NCBI GenBank assembly: GCA_910577045.1
Contig: CAJTLB010000016.1
Span: 1 to 64,000 of the forward strand
Source: an uncultured Lachnospiraceae bacterium
GTDB lineage: Bacteria > Bacillota > Clostridia > Lachnospirales > Lachnospiraceae
Direction of reading: 5' to 3'
DNA length: 64,000 nucleotides
The notes below the pieces were generated by a model, which did no database searches, was not told the origin of the DNA, and saw only the letters and a program-made list of their open reading frames with translations. The position numbers were made by a program, and so were the translations under genes. Positions 8,246 to 16,446 of the stretch are shown here, piece after piece; position 1 is the stretch's first letter, and each line of letters starts with the position of its first letter.

Positions 8246-10097
8246 ATACAAAATCATTTTCCCGCAACATTGTTAAATCAGAATCCTTGTATTTTCTTGA
8301 AAATACTGTTTCAAATAATTTCTTAATATTCTTTTTTTCAGAATGGTCAATTGCTGCATTAATAATATCCTTAATATCCTCCATGTCAATTACTGTTTTC
8401 TGGGCATAAAGGGCATCTATTTTAGCAGAAAGTGCTAAGGTAGCCATTTCATCAATGCCATAATCCATCTCCATCGCATAACTTTTTGCTAACTCTACCC
8501 ATTCTGATATTTCATATTCCTTTAAAATAACCTTATGGTTAAAATATGTTTCTATTTCTGGATTTTGTGCAATCAATCGAGTTATGCCTTCTTTGGTATC
8601 TTCCAATACTACCACCATGCCACCAGTCTGCCCACTCATCGCTTCCAGCAATTCTTGTGTAGTATCTTGGTTCATTTCACCCGCATGTTCTACCAATAAA
8701 TCAGTCCCTGCAAGGCGGGTTATTGTTTCTTTTATTCCTTTATGGTTTAACCGGTTCCCCGATATTTTAGCTATTTTCCGGCTTTTTTTATTAGAAACCC
8801 GGCTTAAATTTTTCATTAATTCTGTTGCAAGCGTTGTTTTGCCAGATTTATGATCCCCAATAACCAAAATATTTCCTGTTAGTGAAGTATCCCTGTTTTC
8901 ACCAACCTGTTTTGCTTCTTCAAAAATTTTTGCCAATTCTGCTTCTAACCCATTAATATGGAGGAATGCTGCAAACACCTGCCGTTGTTCCTCTGGCAGC
9001 CTTCCTGGCTCTGCTGCTTTCTCTGGCTGGCTAAAAACTTTCTCTTCTAGTTTATTAGAAATCTCTTCTGGCTCTTCTGGCCCTGCCTCAACCATATTTT
9101 CTTCTGGCTTTCTGTCAACAGTTTGTTCTTCTGGCTCTTCCTCTGGCATAATATGTATGACTGGTTCTTGTTCCTTCTCTGTATAAGGCACATCATTCCA
9201 TGCCAAGGCTTTCTGCACATAACGTAAATCCTTTGTTGCGCCAGTTGCATCCATTTGTTCTGGTTCTTTTATATTTTCTACCCCTATATATGGATTTTCT
9301 AATACTTGCCCATCTATCTGCTGCTCCTCTGCTGGCATTATTTCTTTAATGCTCTCTGCTAAAGCCTCCTGCATATTCTCTGTATTATACATTCCTGTAG
9401 ATACTGATACTGGCTGCTTTGGTATTTGTTCTGTTATAATTTCCTCTTGGGCAGGCTCCTTTGGCGGCAAATACTGCATCTGTGGCTGGAAACGCCTATT
9501 ATACTTTTCTTGCTGGCTAGGGGACAATGGCATATAAAGCATTTTTAGCTCCATTGCTTTCTCTACATACTCCCCTTCCCCAAACCATAAAATAATCTCG
9601 TCACATGCCGAAACACATGCCTCGCCCATTCCTGCCTTATGATAAAGCCGTGCCAACTCATATGCCCACATATCTTCAATTTCTTCTTTTTTATATTCTT
9701 GCAAAATGCCTATTAATGTTTCAACTGGCTCGCCCCTTTTTTTTGCCATCTTATACTGGAGTTCAAACCTTCCTGAATCATTAGGGGCAAGCCCAATAAA
9801 GTTTTCATAATAATGCTCTGCTTCTGAAAAATTTCCTGCTTTAATACATACATCTGTTAAATTATACGCTAACCGCCTCCCTATAGGGGCACGTTCAAAA
9901 GCCATTAAAAAAATTTCTTTTGCATCTTCATATCTGCCAACTTCCGCATAAACACTCCCTACGTTTGTTAATGTATTAATATTTCTTATACGCCGCCAGT
10001 CAATACCATCTGCAATCTTTGCAGCCGTAGCAAAATCTCTATTTTTAATCAGCTTTATCATCTGTTCTTCTTTGATTTTATATTCATACTTATCCAC
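8244..10097 (-). CDS. TPR-linker-AAA ATPase
   Basis: 617 aa from the GTG at 10097, chosen because GGAG lies 8 bases upstream; an upstream in-frame GTG overlaps that ribosome site. Residues about 10-190 form TPR-like helical repeats (VGRYEDAKEIFLMAFERAP; AGNFSEAEHYYENF). Residues about 205-370 are a low-complexity Glu/Pro/Gln linker. From about 375 there is an AAA+ P-loop domain with Walker A GDHKSGKTT near 415 and an Asp-containing strand MVVVLEDTKEG. The AAA part resembles the CbxX/CfqX-SpoVK group. It is probably a cytoplasmic ATPase recruited through TPR and linker contacts. Substrate unknown. Next upstream on the same strand is the chemotaxis receptor. Confidence 0.72.
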   Translation of the reverse strand: MDKYEYKIKEEQMIKLIKNRDFATAAKIADGIDWRRIRNINTLTNVGSVYAEVGRYEDAKEIFLMAFERAPIGRRLAYNLTDVCIKAGNFSEAEHYYENFIGLAPNDSGRFELQYKMAKKRGEPVETLIGILQEYKKEEIEDMWAYELARLYHKAGMGEACVSACDEIILWFGEGEYVEKAMELKMLYMPLSPSQQEKYNRRFQPQMQYLPPKEPAQEEIITEQIPKQPVSVSTGMYNTENMQEALAESIKEIMPAEEQQIDGQVLENPYIGVENIKEPEQMDATGATKDLRYVQKALAWNDVPYTEKEQEPVIHIMPEEEPEEQTVDRKPEENMVEAGPEEPEEISNKLEEKVFSQPEKAAEPGRLPEEQRQVFAAFLHINGLEAELAKIFEEAKQVGENRDTSLTGNILVIGDHKSGKTTLATELMKNLSRVSNKKSRKIAKISGNRLNHKGIKETITRLAGTDLLVEHAGEMNQDTTQELLEAMSGQTGGMVVVLEDTKEGITRLIAQNPEIETYFNHKVILKEYEISEWVELAKSYAMEMDYGIDEMATLALSAKIDALYAQKTVIDMEDIKDIINAAIDHSEKKNIKKLFETVFSRKYKDSDLTMLRENDFV

Positions 10098-10189
10098 GAT
10101 GTCCACTCCTACCTATTTATCAACAACCCTGTACCCTATCAAGTGTATCACACCGTAAAAAGCTTGTCAAAACGTGTTTGCCACATTTC

Positions 10190-12217
10190 TTATTTTATGG
10201 TATGGAATATTCCAATCATATTATTTAAGGTTTCTGATTGTGCGGATAATTCTTCACTAGATGCAGCACTTTCCTCTGCCATCGCAGAATTATCAGAAAC
10301 TACCTGTGAAATCTGCTCAATGCCTTTTTCAACTTCTACAATACTTTCCATCTGCCTGTTTACACTCTCTGCTATTTCATTCATTTTATTTGTTAAATCC
10401 ACTACTCCCTCTGAAGCTTTAAACAAGCGTTCTGCCGCCCCATTTACAATTTCCATGCCATGTTTTACAGAAGCTATCGAATCTTCAATTAACTTTGTGG
10501 AAGTCTGCACTGCTGTTACGCTTTCCTTAGAAAGATTGCCAACTTCATTCGCTACTACAGCAAACCCTTTTCCCATTTCCCCTGCCCTTGCTGCTTCTAT
10601 AGAGGCATTCAATGAAAGCAAGTTTGTCTGGTCTGCTATCTCTTCAATATCCGCGATAATCCGGCTAATATCATTGGAACACTCACTAATCCCCTCCATT
10701 GCGCTTACCAACTTCCTCATTTCCTGGTTACTAATTTCAATATTTTCTTTTACCAGCCCTGCACTAGTTGCAGCTTCCTGTGCATATGCTGCATTATTGC
10801 GGACTTGTTCTGCAATATTGGTAACAGTCGCCACTAATTCTTCTAATGATCCTGCCTGTGTAGTAGCGCCGTCTGCAAGTGATTGGGCGGCTTGTGCAAT
10901 CTGATCCGCACCTCCTGATACTTGATGTGCTGTTGAACTAATCCCCTCGATCGTTGCCGTCATCGTTTGTGCAATATTTTCTAATGCTAACTTTACCTTG
11001 CCAAACTCCCCTGCATAATCCTGTTTTAATGTATATGCTAAATTACCTCCTGCAATTTCATCTAAGACCTCTGCCACTTCGTCAATATACTTAATATAAT
11101 CTTTTAACCTAACTACTGTCTTATCAATGGAAGCCGCTACTGCGCCAATTTCATCCTTTGAATTAATTGCAAGGGATACATCTAATTTCCCGCCTGCAAT
11201 CTGATCTGCCACCTGTTCAAGCTGTTGGATAGGCTGTACAATTCCCCTAGCTATTTTAGAAATAATTATAATAAGTACTAAAATAACTATCACAAAGGCA
11301 CATACAATTACTGCCATTACCATAAATAAAGGTGCGTTATATTCTAACGCTGGCATCCCGCTTAAGACCACCCATTTACTGTCTCCCGCCTGCGACATAT
11401 AGCCATAATTCTCTGTCTTTGCATAACGATAAGCACAATTCCCATACTGTTCTTCCAAAAAGGCTGTTTTTATCTTTTGCTCAATATCAATATCCATAAT
11501 TGTCTTCTGGCGCAAAGCAGAGTCCTTCGCATACATAATTGTCCCTGCATCTGTCATTAAAAACAAAAAGCCTGTTTTTCCAATAGTATGTCCCTCCATC
11601 ATCTCAATTACAGCAGACAAAGAAAGATCTAATGCGGCAACTCCCATTACGTTTCCACTACTATCTAAAACTGGTGTAATAATACTTGCTACTAACTCAC
11701 CTGTAGAACTATTTTCATATGGTTCTGTTACAACTGTTTCTTTCGCTGATACCACTTGTTGGTACCAGCTTCTAGTTGTAATATCCCACTCCCCAATTCC
11801 ACTAACATATCCACTATCCTCAATACACTGGCTGGAATCTACATCTGCTATCCAGCTAACTAAAATATTTTTGGAATCTGTCTGATGTACATTTGCCATA
11901 GTTGCCATTACAGAATCATACTGTTTTGACTTTGCTATCTCATCTCCTGGCTTTAACCCTGCAAATAAATCAATTAACTCATAATCGGCTGCCATCTGCC
12001 GGCTTACTTCCATATATTTTGTAAAATACTCACTAATCTGGTAAGCCACATTCATAGAACTTTTTTGTATGCTTTCGTTTTGTAATTTTTGTATCTGTGC
12101 CCCTACAAAAATAGATATTAAGGTTGCTGTAATAATTAACCCAATTATTGTAGGCACCATAATACGTTTCATCATTTTCGCTTTAATAGATTCTGTTTTT
12201 AAAAATTGGTTATCCAT
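10190..12217 (-). CDS. Methyl-accepting chemotaxis receptor with Cache sensor
   Basis: 675 aa. Membrane helix near 17-38, extracytoplasmic Cache-type sensor at about 39-285 (ITTRSWYQQVVSAKETVVTE, VMGVAALDLSLSAVIEMM), second helix near 293-320, HAMP at about 320-375, and the long alpha-helical MCP signalling domain to the end. The conserved tip is present (EIADQTNLLSLNASIEAARA, GKGFAVVANEVGNLS). It binds a small ligand outside the cell, probably in the Cache domain, and signals to CheA/CheW at the inner face. No che genes are nearby. A good promoter lies upstream and GAGGGGG precedes the ATG. Confidence 0.95.
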   Translation of the reverse strand: MDNQFLKTESIKAKMMKRIMVPTIIGLIITATLISIFVGAQIQKLQNESIQKSSMNVAYQISEYFTKYMEVSRQMAADYELIDLFAGLKPGDEIAKSKQYDSVMATMANVHQTDSKNILVSWIADVDSSQCIEDSGYVSGIGEWDITTRSWYQQVVSAKETVVTEPYENSSTGELVASIITPVLDSSGNVMGVAALDLSLSAVIEMMEGHTIGKTGFLFLMTDAGTIMYAKDSALRQKTIMDIDIEQKIKTAFLEEQYGNCAYRYAKTENYGYMSQAGDSKWVVLSGMPALEYNAPLFMVMAVIVCAFVIVILVLIIIISKIARGIVQPIQQLEQVADQIAGGKLDVSLAINSKDEIGAVAASIDKTVVRLKDYIKYIDEVAEVLDEIAGGNLAYTLKQDYAGEFGKVKLALENIAQTMTATIEGISSTAHQVSGGADQIAQAAQSLADGATTQAGSLEELVATVTNIAEQVRNNAAYAQEAATSAGLVKENIEISNQEMRKLVSAMEGISECSNDISRIIADIEEIADQTNLLSLNASIEAARAGEMGKGFAVVANEVGNLSKESVTAVQTSTKLIEDSIASVKHGMEIVNGAAERLFKASEGVVDLTNKMNEIAESVNRQMESIVEVEKGIEQISQVVSDNSAMAEESAASSEELSAQSETLNNMIGIFHTIK

Positions 12218-12246
12218 ATTTTAATCCCCCTCATATTTCTATTTTT

Positions 12247-12275
12247 ACTATAACATTTTCGCAGGCAGTTTACAA
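12247..12275 (-). promoter_or_regulatory. Promoter of the chemotaxis receptor gene
   Basis: Minus strand: TTGTAA (12275-12270), 17 bases, TATAGT (12252-12247) with an extended TG before the -10. It lies about 30 bases from the start codon. Confidence 0.65.
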
Positions 12276-12405
12276 TTATTATCTTTCTAAAAAATGCAGA
12301 ATTATTAAGGGTTTCACCAATATTTTCCATATTAGTTTAACCTTTTTATAGATGCCCATACCCCCCCCTAGCAGCTTTCATCTGCACAGGCCTGCACATA
12401 AAAAA
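12276..12405. other. AT-rich gap with a C8 homopolymer
   Basis: No gene seen. A run of eight C at 12361-12368 stands out in this AT-rich sequence. The stretch lies between the receptor promoter and the terminator of the 27-codon gene. Confidence 0.4.
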
Positions 12406-12433
12406 GGCTGTAATACTTATTTATATTACAGCC
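12406..12433 (-). terminator. Rho-independent terminator of the small-gene transcript
   Basis: A 9-bp perfect stem (GGCTGTAAT and its complement) with a 10-base loop. On the minus strand it is followed by six T, so it ends transcription coming from the 27-codon gene. Confidence 0.75.
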
Positions 12434-12670
12434 ATTCTTCTCTCTATTCAATTTTTATTCTTCTATATAAAAGTTTTTATCCCTGTCAACCGATTCTTTT
12501 TTTATTTTCAACCTTTCTGTGGTCATCTCAATGCTCTTACGCTTTATTATTTATTCATCAGTATATTTAGATGATGTCTTTATTTATTTTTTTCTTGTTA
12601 ATCTTCAGCTTTTCCTTTCTGGCTCTCAACCTACTACCTATTTATTATTTTTACTGAAGTGTCTCATTAT

Positions 12671-12754
12671 TTATTCTCTATTTGAAGGCTGCAGGAATCC
12701 CATCATCTTGCCACCTATATACTGATGTTCTATATTATATTCTTCACTTCCCAT
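12671..12754 (-). CDS. 27-aa small protein or leader peptide
   Basis: An 84-base ORF that starts MGSEEYNIEH and ends GFLQPSNRE. AGGAGG lies exactly 8 bases before the ATG, and a consensus promoter lies about 50 bases upstream of it. The transcript would run about 390 bases to the terminator at 12406-12433. Two further short ORFs in the same transcript (a TTG-started 20-codon stretch and a 23-codon ATG ORF at about 12450-12530) have weak ribosome sites. No Cys, no obvious cleavage motif and no membrane helix. I do not recognise the peptide. It could be a functional microprotein, a secreted-peptide precursor, or the coding part of a dual-function regulatory RNA. Confidence 0.55.
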   Translation of the reverse strand: MGSEEYNIEHQYIGGKMMGFLQPSNRE

Positions 12755-12802
12755 GGGACCCGCCTCCTATCTTTTTTTATTTGTTTTGTTTTTGTTAAAT
12801 AA

Positions 12803-12831
12803 AGTATACTATATCCCTTCTGATTTGTCAA
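12803..12831 (-). promoter_or_regulatory. Near-consensus sigma-A promoter of the 27-aa gene
   Basis: Minus strand: TTGACA (12831-12826), exactly 17 bases, TATACT (12808-12803). It is one of the closest matches to consensus seen in this window and points at the small gene, not at the signal peptidase. Confidence 0.8.
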
Positions 12832-13046
12832 GCATTTTAAAAAATATTTTTTTATTCTCTTTCTACTCTTTTTTTCCTCTTCTTTATTTTGTCTATTATT
12901 TAATTTTTTAAGAATATTCTAATTATTTATATATTTTAACTGTAATAAAAATTTTACAAAAAACCTATATCTTTTCTTTTTAAATTATAGTATACTCATG
13001 ATGGTATTTATATTTTTGAATTTTAACAGATGAAGGAGAATTTATT
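12832..13046 (+). other. Upstream region of the signal peptidase gene
   Basis: Very AT-rich, no gene. A TATACT at 12991-12996 is a plausible -10 for the signal peptidase, without a clear -35. AAGGAG lies 8 bases before the ATG. Confidence 0.4.
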
Positions 13047-13592
13047 ATGTCAACTAACGTAAAAACAGATAGAGAGGAAGGTATTTCCTTAAAAGGACTT
13101 CTTATTGATGTAATTCAAATTGTAGTTACTGCTTTTTTACTTACTTTTATTTTATTAATCTTTATCCAGCCAAGTATCGTGTCTGGGGATTCTATGTACC
13201 CTACTTTACACCACAACGATAAATTAATTTTATGGAAGCTAGGGACACCCGATGCAGGCGATATTGTTGTATTTGATTCCCACAATCCAAATAATGATAA
13301 ATATGTAAAACGTGTAATCGGTGTAGCAGGCGACCATATTGAAATTGTAGATTCTATTGTTAGCGTAAATGGCACTGTTTTAGATGAAACCTACGTAAAC
13401 CATGCTGAACCATTAATTCATAAAGAAGATGTTGATTTAATTGTCCCTGATGGTGAAATTTACGTATTAGGGGATAACCGGAACCACAGCAATGACAGCC
13501 GTTCTTTTGGTACTGTGCGTTTAGATGATGTAGATGGAAAGGTAGTATTTAATTTAGATAAAACGATACGGAATATTTTCGGCTCTAAATAG
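13047..13592 (+). CDS. lepB: Type I signal peptidase
   Basis: 181 aa, the length of Gram-positive Sip-type enzymes. An N-terminal membrane helix at about 20-42 is followed by box B SGDSMYPTL with catalytic Ser49. Then comes KYVKRVIGVAGD with catalytic Lys88, and boxes D/E (VLGDNRNHSNDSRSFG). It removes signal peptides from exported proteins outside the membrane. The window itself offers clients such as the LysM and GLUG-repeat proteins, though no direct link is shown. It is monocistronic, with a terminator just downstream. Confidence 0.95.
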   Translation: MSTNVKTDREEGISLKGLLIDVIQIVVTAFLLTFILLIFIQPSIVSGDSMYPTLHHNDKLILWKLGTPDAGDIVVFDSHNPNNDKYVKRVIGVAGDHIEIVDSIVSVNGTVLDETYVNHAEPLIHKEDVDLIVPDGEIYVLGDNRNHSNDSRSFGTVRLDDVDGKVVFNLDKTIRNIFGSK

Positions 13593-13611
13593 TATTCCCC
13601 GCTTATATGAT

Positions 13612-13660
13612 AGCTGCTGCATAAACAGGCAACCTCTGCTTGGTTTATACAGCAGCTTTT
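13612..13660 (+). terminator. Terminator after signal peptidase
   Basis: Stem AGCTGCTGCATAAAC / GTTTATACAGCAGCT with one mismatch and a 16-base loop, followed by T residues. Its GCTGCTG core recurs in other terminators of this window. Confidence 0.75.
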
Positions 13661-13712
13661 TATTGTTATGCCCTTTCTTACATTTCTACTATTTAACGCC
13701 AAAGCCTCCTTA

Positions 13713-13746
13713 ATTAGTTAAATTTAATATATTAAATTTAACTAAT
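13713..13746. promoter_or_regulatory. Perfect 34-bp palindrome upstream of the ABC operon
   Basis: A 17-bp arm (beginning ATTAGTTAAATT) meets its exact complement with no loop. It is centred about 97 bases before the ABC ATPase start, in promoter position. The perfect twofold symmetry fits an operator for a dimeric repressor, for example of the GntR or TetR type, although no regulator gene is adjacent. A cruciform or terminator role is less likely because the stem is all A/T apart from two G-C pairs near the ends. Confidence 0.6.
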
Positions 13747-13825
13747 GAAAGAAATTCGTAAGTTTTTATCAAGAGTTATGAAAAACTGCCTTGCTAAAAT
13801 ATAGTGCAGAAAGGAGTGATACACT

Positions 13826-14743
13826 ATGACATACTTATTACAAACTAACCATTTAACAAAAACAATAAAAGACAAAGACTTAGTTTCCAATATTAACCTT
13901 CACGTAAAAAGGGGAGAAATCTACGGATTCCTTGGGCCAAATGGGGCTGGAAAAACCACCATTATGAAAATGATTATGAATTTTTGGAAACCTACCAGCG
14001 GGGATATAGAATTATTTGGAGAAATCCTAACCCCAAGCTCCTATAAAGTATTAAAACGGATTGGCAGCATTATTGAATTCCCTACTTTTTTTGATCATTT
14101 AAGCGGGAAGGAAAACTTAAAGCTCCATTGTGAATATATGGGATATTACCAGCCTGGAAGCATAGATGAAGCCTTAGATATGTTAAGCTTAACCTCTGCT
14201 GCAGATAAAACTGTTAAAAACTATTCCCTTGGCATGAAACAAAGGCTTGGAATTGCCCGTGCCATCCTGTGTAAACCTGAATTCTTAATCCTAGATGAAC
14301 CTGCCAATGGGCTAGATCCTTCTGGAATAAAACAAACCCGTGATTTATTCCATATGCTTAACAGCAAATACCATACTACTATACTAATATCTAGCCATAT
14401 CCTTTCAGAAATCGAAAGCATCGCAGATACAGTAGGCATCATTAGCCACGGGCAGCTAAAAAAAGAAATTTCTATGAAAGAAATATCCGATATCAATACG
14501 GAATATATTGAACTTTCTGTAGAAAATACAAAAAAAGCCGCCTATATCTTATCAGATCGCCTAGCTTTTACTAATTTTAAAATTATAGACGAACATAATA
14601 TCCGTATCTATGAAACAAAAGTCCCTATACAAGAAATCACTAAAACCTTAGCTACAAATGATATTACCTTTTATTCTATTAACAAAAAGTCAGAAAGCTT
14701 AGAAGATTTCTTTCTTAAAACAACTATGGAAGGAGAAAAATAA
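13826..14743 (+). CDS. BcrA-type ABC transporter ATPase
   Basis: 305 aa. Walker A GPNGAGKTT near 38, Q-loop region with FPTFFDHLSG, signature YSLGMKQRLGIA near 134, Walker B FLILDEPANGLDP near 154 and the switch His in ILISSHILSE. A C-terminal extension of about 80 residues is typical of the bacitracin/lantibiotic-resistance BcrA group. AAGGAG precedes the ATG. Its stop codon shares one base with the start of the permease gene, so the two are translationally coupled. Peptide antibiotic export or detoxification is likely by family; the substrate is unknown. Confidence 0.9.
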   Translation: MTYLLQTNHLTKTIKDKDLVSNINLHVKRGEIYGFLGPNGAGKTTIMKMIMNFWKPTSGDIELFGEILTPSSYKVLKRIGSIIEFPTFFDHLSGKENLKLHCEYMGYYQPGSIDEALDMLSLTSAADKTVKNYSLGMKQRLGIARAILCKPEFLILDEPANGLDPSGIKQTRDLFHMLNSKYHTTILISSHILSEIESIADTVGIISHGQLKKEISMKEISDINTEYIELSVENTKKAAYILSDRLAFTNFKIIDEHNIRIYETKVPIQEITKTLATNDITFYSINKKSESLEDFFLKTTMEGEK

Positions 14744-15450
14744 TGGGAAAATTAATTATATTAGAATGGAAGAAAAACAATACTAAAAAATATATCCTCT
14801 CTGCGTTCATTATGGCTGCCTGTCTTTTTCTCCTTATTTTTGGAATTAACTTTTGGGGCATGGCTGTTGATCCAGATACAGGAATGGTAGATGCGCCAAC
14901 CGGTTATAACCAGATATCTGTCTTTATAGATGTATTAACCCATATGTGCTATACTTGTTTCTGTGCCACAATGCTTGCCGGTTATATTGTTAGCACCTAC
15001 AAAAACAAACGTATGAGCCTTATGTTCTCTTATCCTATTAGCCGGAAAAAAATTTTAAGCTCCCAAATGTTAGCTGTATGGATTTTTAATTTTTTTGCTA
15101 CAGTCCTAACAAAACTATTTTTATACTTGGCTGTCCAAATCCAAAGCCAATACCAGCCTTCTGCCTTTGGCTTAGATTTTAATTTTAGTAGCCCTGCGTT
15201 TTACATCCAGCTTACACTAAGCTCTGCCATTATTATTAGCATTAGCTTTGTAGCCTTATTTATTGGTTTAGTAATGAACTCTTCCAAAGCAACTATCCTT
15301 GCATCTATTCTTTTAGTCTGCCTTACCCAAGGAAATATTGGAAGTTTTACTCTTGCAAACAATCTTATCTTTTATGCTATTTTATTAATAAGTTCTATAT
15401 TTTTTGCTGTCCTGTCAGTTTTAAGGGCAGATTCCCAAGACCTTATGTAA
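14743..15450 (+). CDS. ABC-2 type permease partner
   Basis: 235 aa with about six membrane helices, including ILSAFIMAACLFLLIFGINF near the start and a LIFYAILLISSIFFAVLS final helix. It lacks an ATPase domain. The cytoplasmic stretch YKNKRMSLMFSYPISRKKIL is the usual coupling segment of BcrB/LanE-like permeases. It begins in the last base of the upstream ATPase stop codon, so both are one operon under the palindromic region at 13713. It forms the membrane half of the exporter. Confidence 0.85.
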   Translation: MGKLIILEWKKNNTKKYILSAFIMAACLFLLIFGINFWGMAVDPDTGMVDAPTGYNQISVFIDVLTHMCYTCFCATMLAGYIVSTYKNKRMSLMFSYPISRKKILSSQMLAVWIFNFFATVLTKLFLYLAVQIQSQYQPSAFGLDFNFSSPAFYIQLTLSSAIIISISFVALFIGLVMNSSKATILASILLVCLTQGNIGSFTLANNLIFYAILLISSIFFAVLSVLRADSQDLM

Positions 15451-15532
15451 AATTTTTATATTATTTATCCCCTAATTTCCATTGTTCTAATCCACTTGCG
15501 GCAGTTAGGAGCCAATTATATGGATTGCTTTA

Positions 15533-15574
15533 TGGCAGCAAGGGATACCGCTTTCGCTCCGCCCACTGCTGCCA
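15533..15574 (+). terminator. Possible weak terminator hairpin after the ABC operon
   Basis: Stem TGGCAGCA / TGCTGCCA with a 26-base GC-rich loop, followed by a T/A-rich stretch. The loop is long, so this is uncertain. The rest of 15451-15624 shows no gene. Confidence 0.35.
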
Positions 15575-15624
15575 TTATAATTGTTTTAGGCAATTTCCCC
15601 ACCTAAGAGGAAGGGGACTTGCTG

Positions 15625-16446
15625 TTAATTATGAAATTGTTCTATTACATGGAACATCTTATCTAACCAGTCTACTTGGAATTCTTCTATTTTTCCTTTG
15701 TCACATAACTGGGCTAATTCTGGCTCTATTGCTAACCTTGCTATATGCTCGATATGAAACTGCTTTGCCACTTCTTCTATATGGCTCTCTCCAAATATAT
15801 AATGTTTTTTCCCACAATCTGGACATTCAAAATAAGACTTATTTTCTACAATCCCAATAATTGGTATATTCATCATTTCTGCCATATGGACTGCTTTTTC
15901 TACTATAATAGAGACCAATTCCTGCGGGGAGGTAACAATAATAATTCCCTTTACTGGAAGAGATTGGAACACAGTTAAAGGCACATCCCCTGTTCCAGGA
16001 GGCATATCCACAAACATATAATCTAAATATTCCCAACGGACATCTGTCCAAAACTGCTTTACCATGCCAGCCACTAATGGCCCTCTCCAAAGTACTGGAA
16101 GCCCTTCCTGTTCCAAAAGTAAGTTGGAAGACATTATTTTTATCCCTGTTTTTGTTACAACAGGAATAATATTTTGGCCATCACTTACTGCCTTTTCTTG
16201 GCTGCCAAAAACCTTTGGAATAGATGCCCCTGTAATATCCGCATCTAAGATTCCTGTTTCATATCCTCTTCTCCTAGCTAAAACCGATAACATAGATGTT
16301 ACCATTGTCTTTCCTACCCCGCCTTTTCCACTTACTACACCAATTACATTTCCAATACTAGAATATTCATTGGCAGGGGCAAGCAAGCTTCTTTCCTTAC
16401 AGTCTGCATTACATGAACTACAGTTATTGTTACATTCACTTTCCAT
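15625..16446 (-). CDS. Mrp/NBP35 family Fe-S carrier ATPase
   Basis: 273 aa. The N-terminus has four Cys (5, 9, 12, 16), as in Nbp35-type N-terminal cluster sites. The deviant Walker A SGKGGVGKT lies at 39-47, the switch region DADITGASIPKVFG follows, and then MPPGTGDVPLT. The bridging CxxC (Cys208, Cys211 in ECPDCGKK) holds a cluster at the dimer interface in this family. It acts in the cytoplasm in Fe-S protein maturation. The start lies 11 bases inside the GLUG-repeat gene, so translation is coupled, which is an unusual context for this housekeeping-like protein. Confidence 0.93.
   Translation of the reverse strand: MESECNNNCSSCNADCKERSLLAPANEYSSIGNVIGVVSGKGGVGKTMVTSMLSVLARRRGYETGILDADITGASIPKVFGSQEKAVSDGQNIIPVVTKTGIKIMSSNLLLEQEGLPVLWRGPLVAGMVKQFWTDVRWEYLDYMFVDMPPGTGDVPLTVFQSLPVKGIIIVTSPQELVSIIVEKAVHMAEMMNIPIIGIVENKSYFECPDCGKKHYIFGESHIEEVAKQFHIEHIARLAIEPELAQLCDKGKIEEFQVDWLDKMFHVIEQFHN

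Noticed and set aside
10143..10904. 253-codon plus-strand open frame opposite the chemotaxis receptor
   Set aside because: Ser/Ala/Ile-rich antisense shadow of the repetitive MCP signalling domain; no ribosome site.
12352..12725. Two plus-strand open frames of about 70 codons in the gap before the signal peptidase
   Set aside because: Low-complexity Phe/Leu/Tyr-rich translations of AT-rich DNA without ribosome sites; the 27-codon minus-strand gene explains the region better.
15525..15860. 111-codon plus-strand frame after the ABC permease
   Set aside because: It runs antisense into the mrp-like gene and has no ribosome site or recognisable motif.
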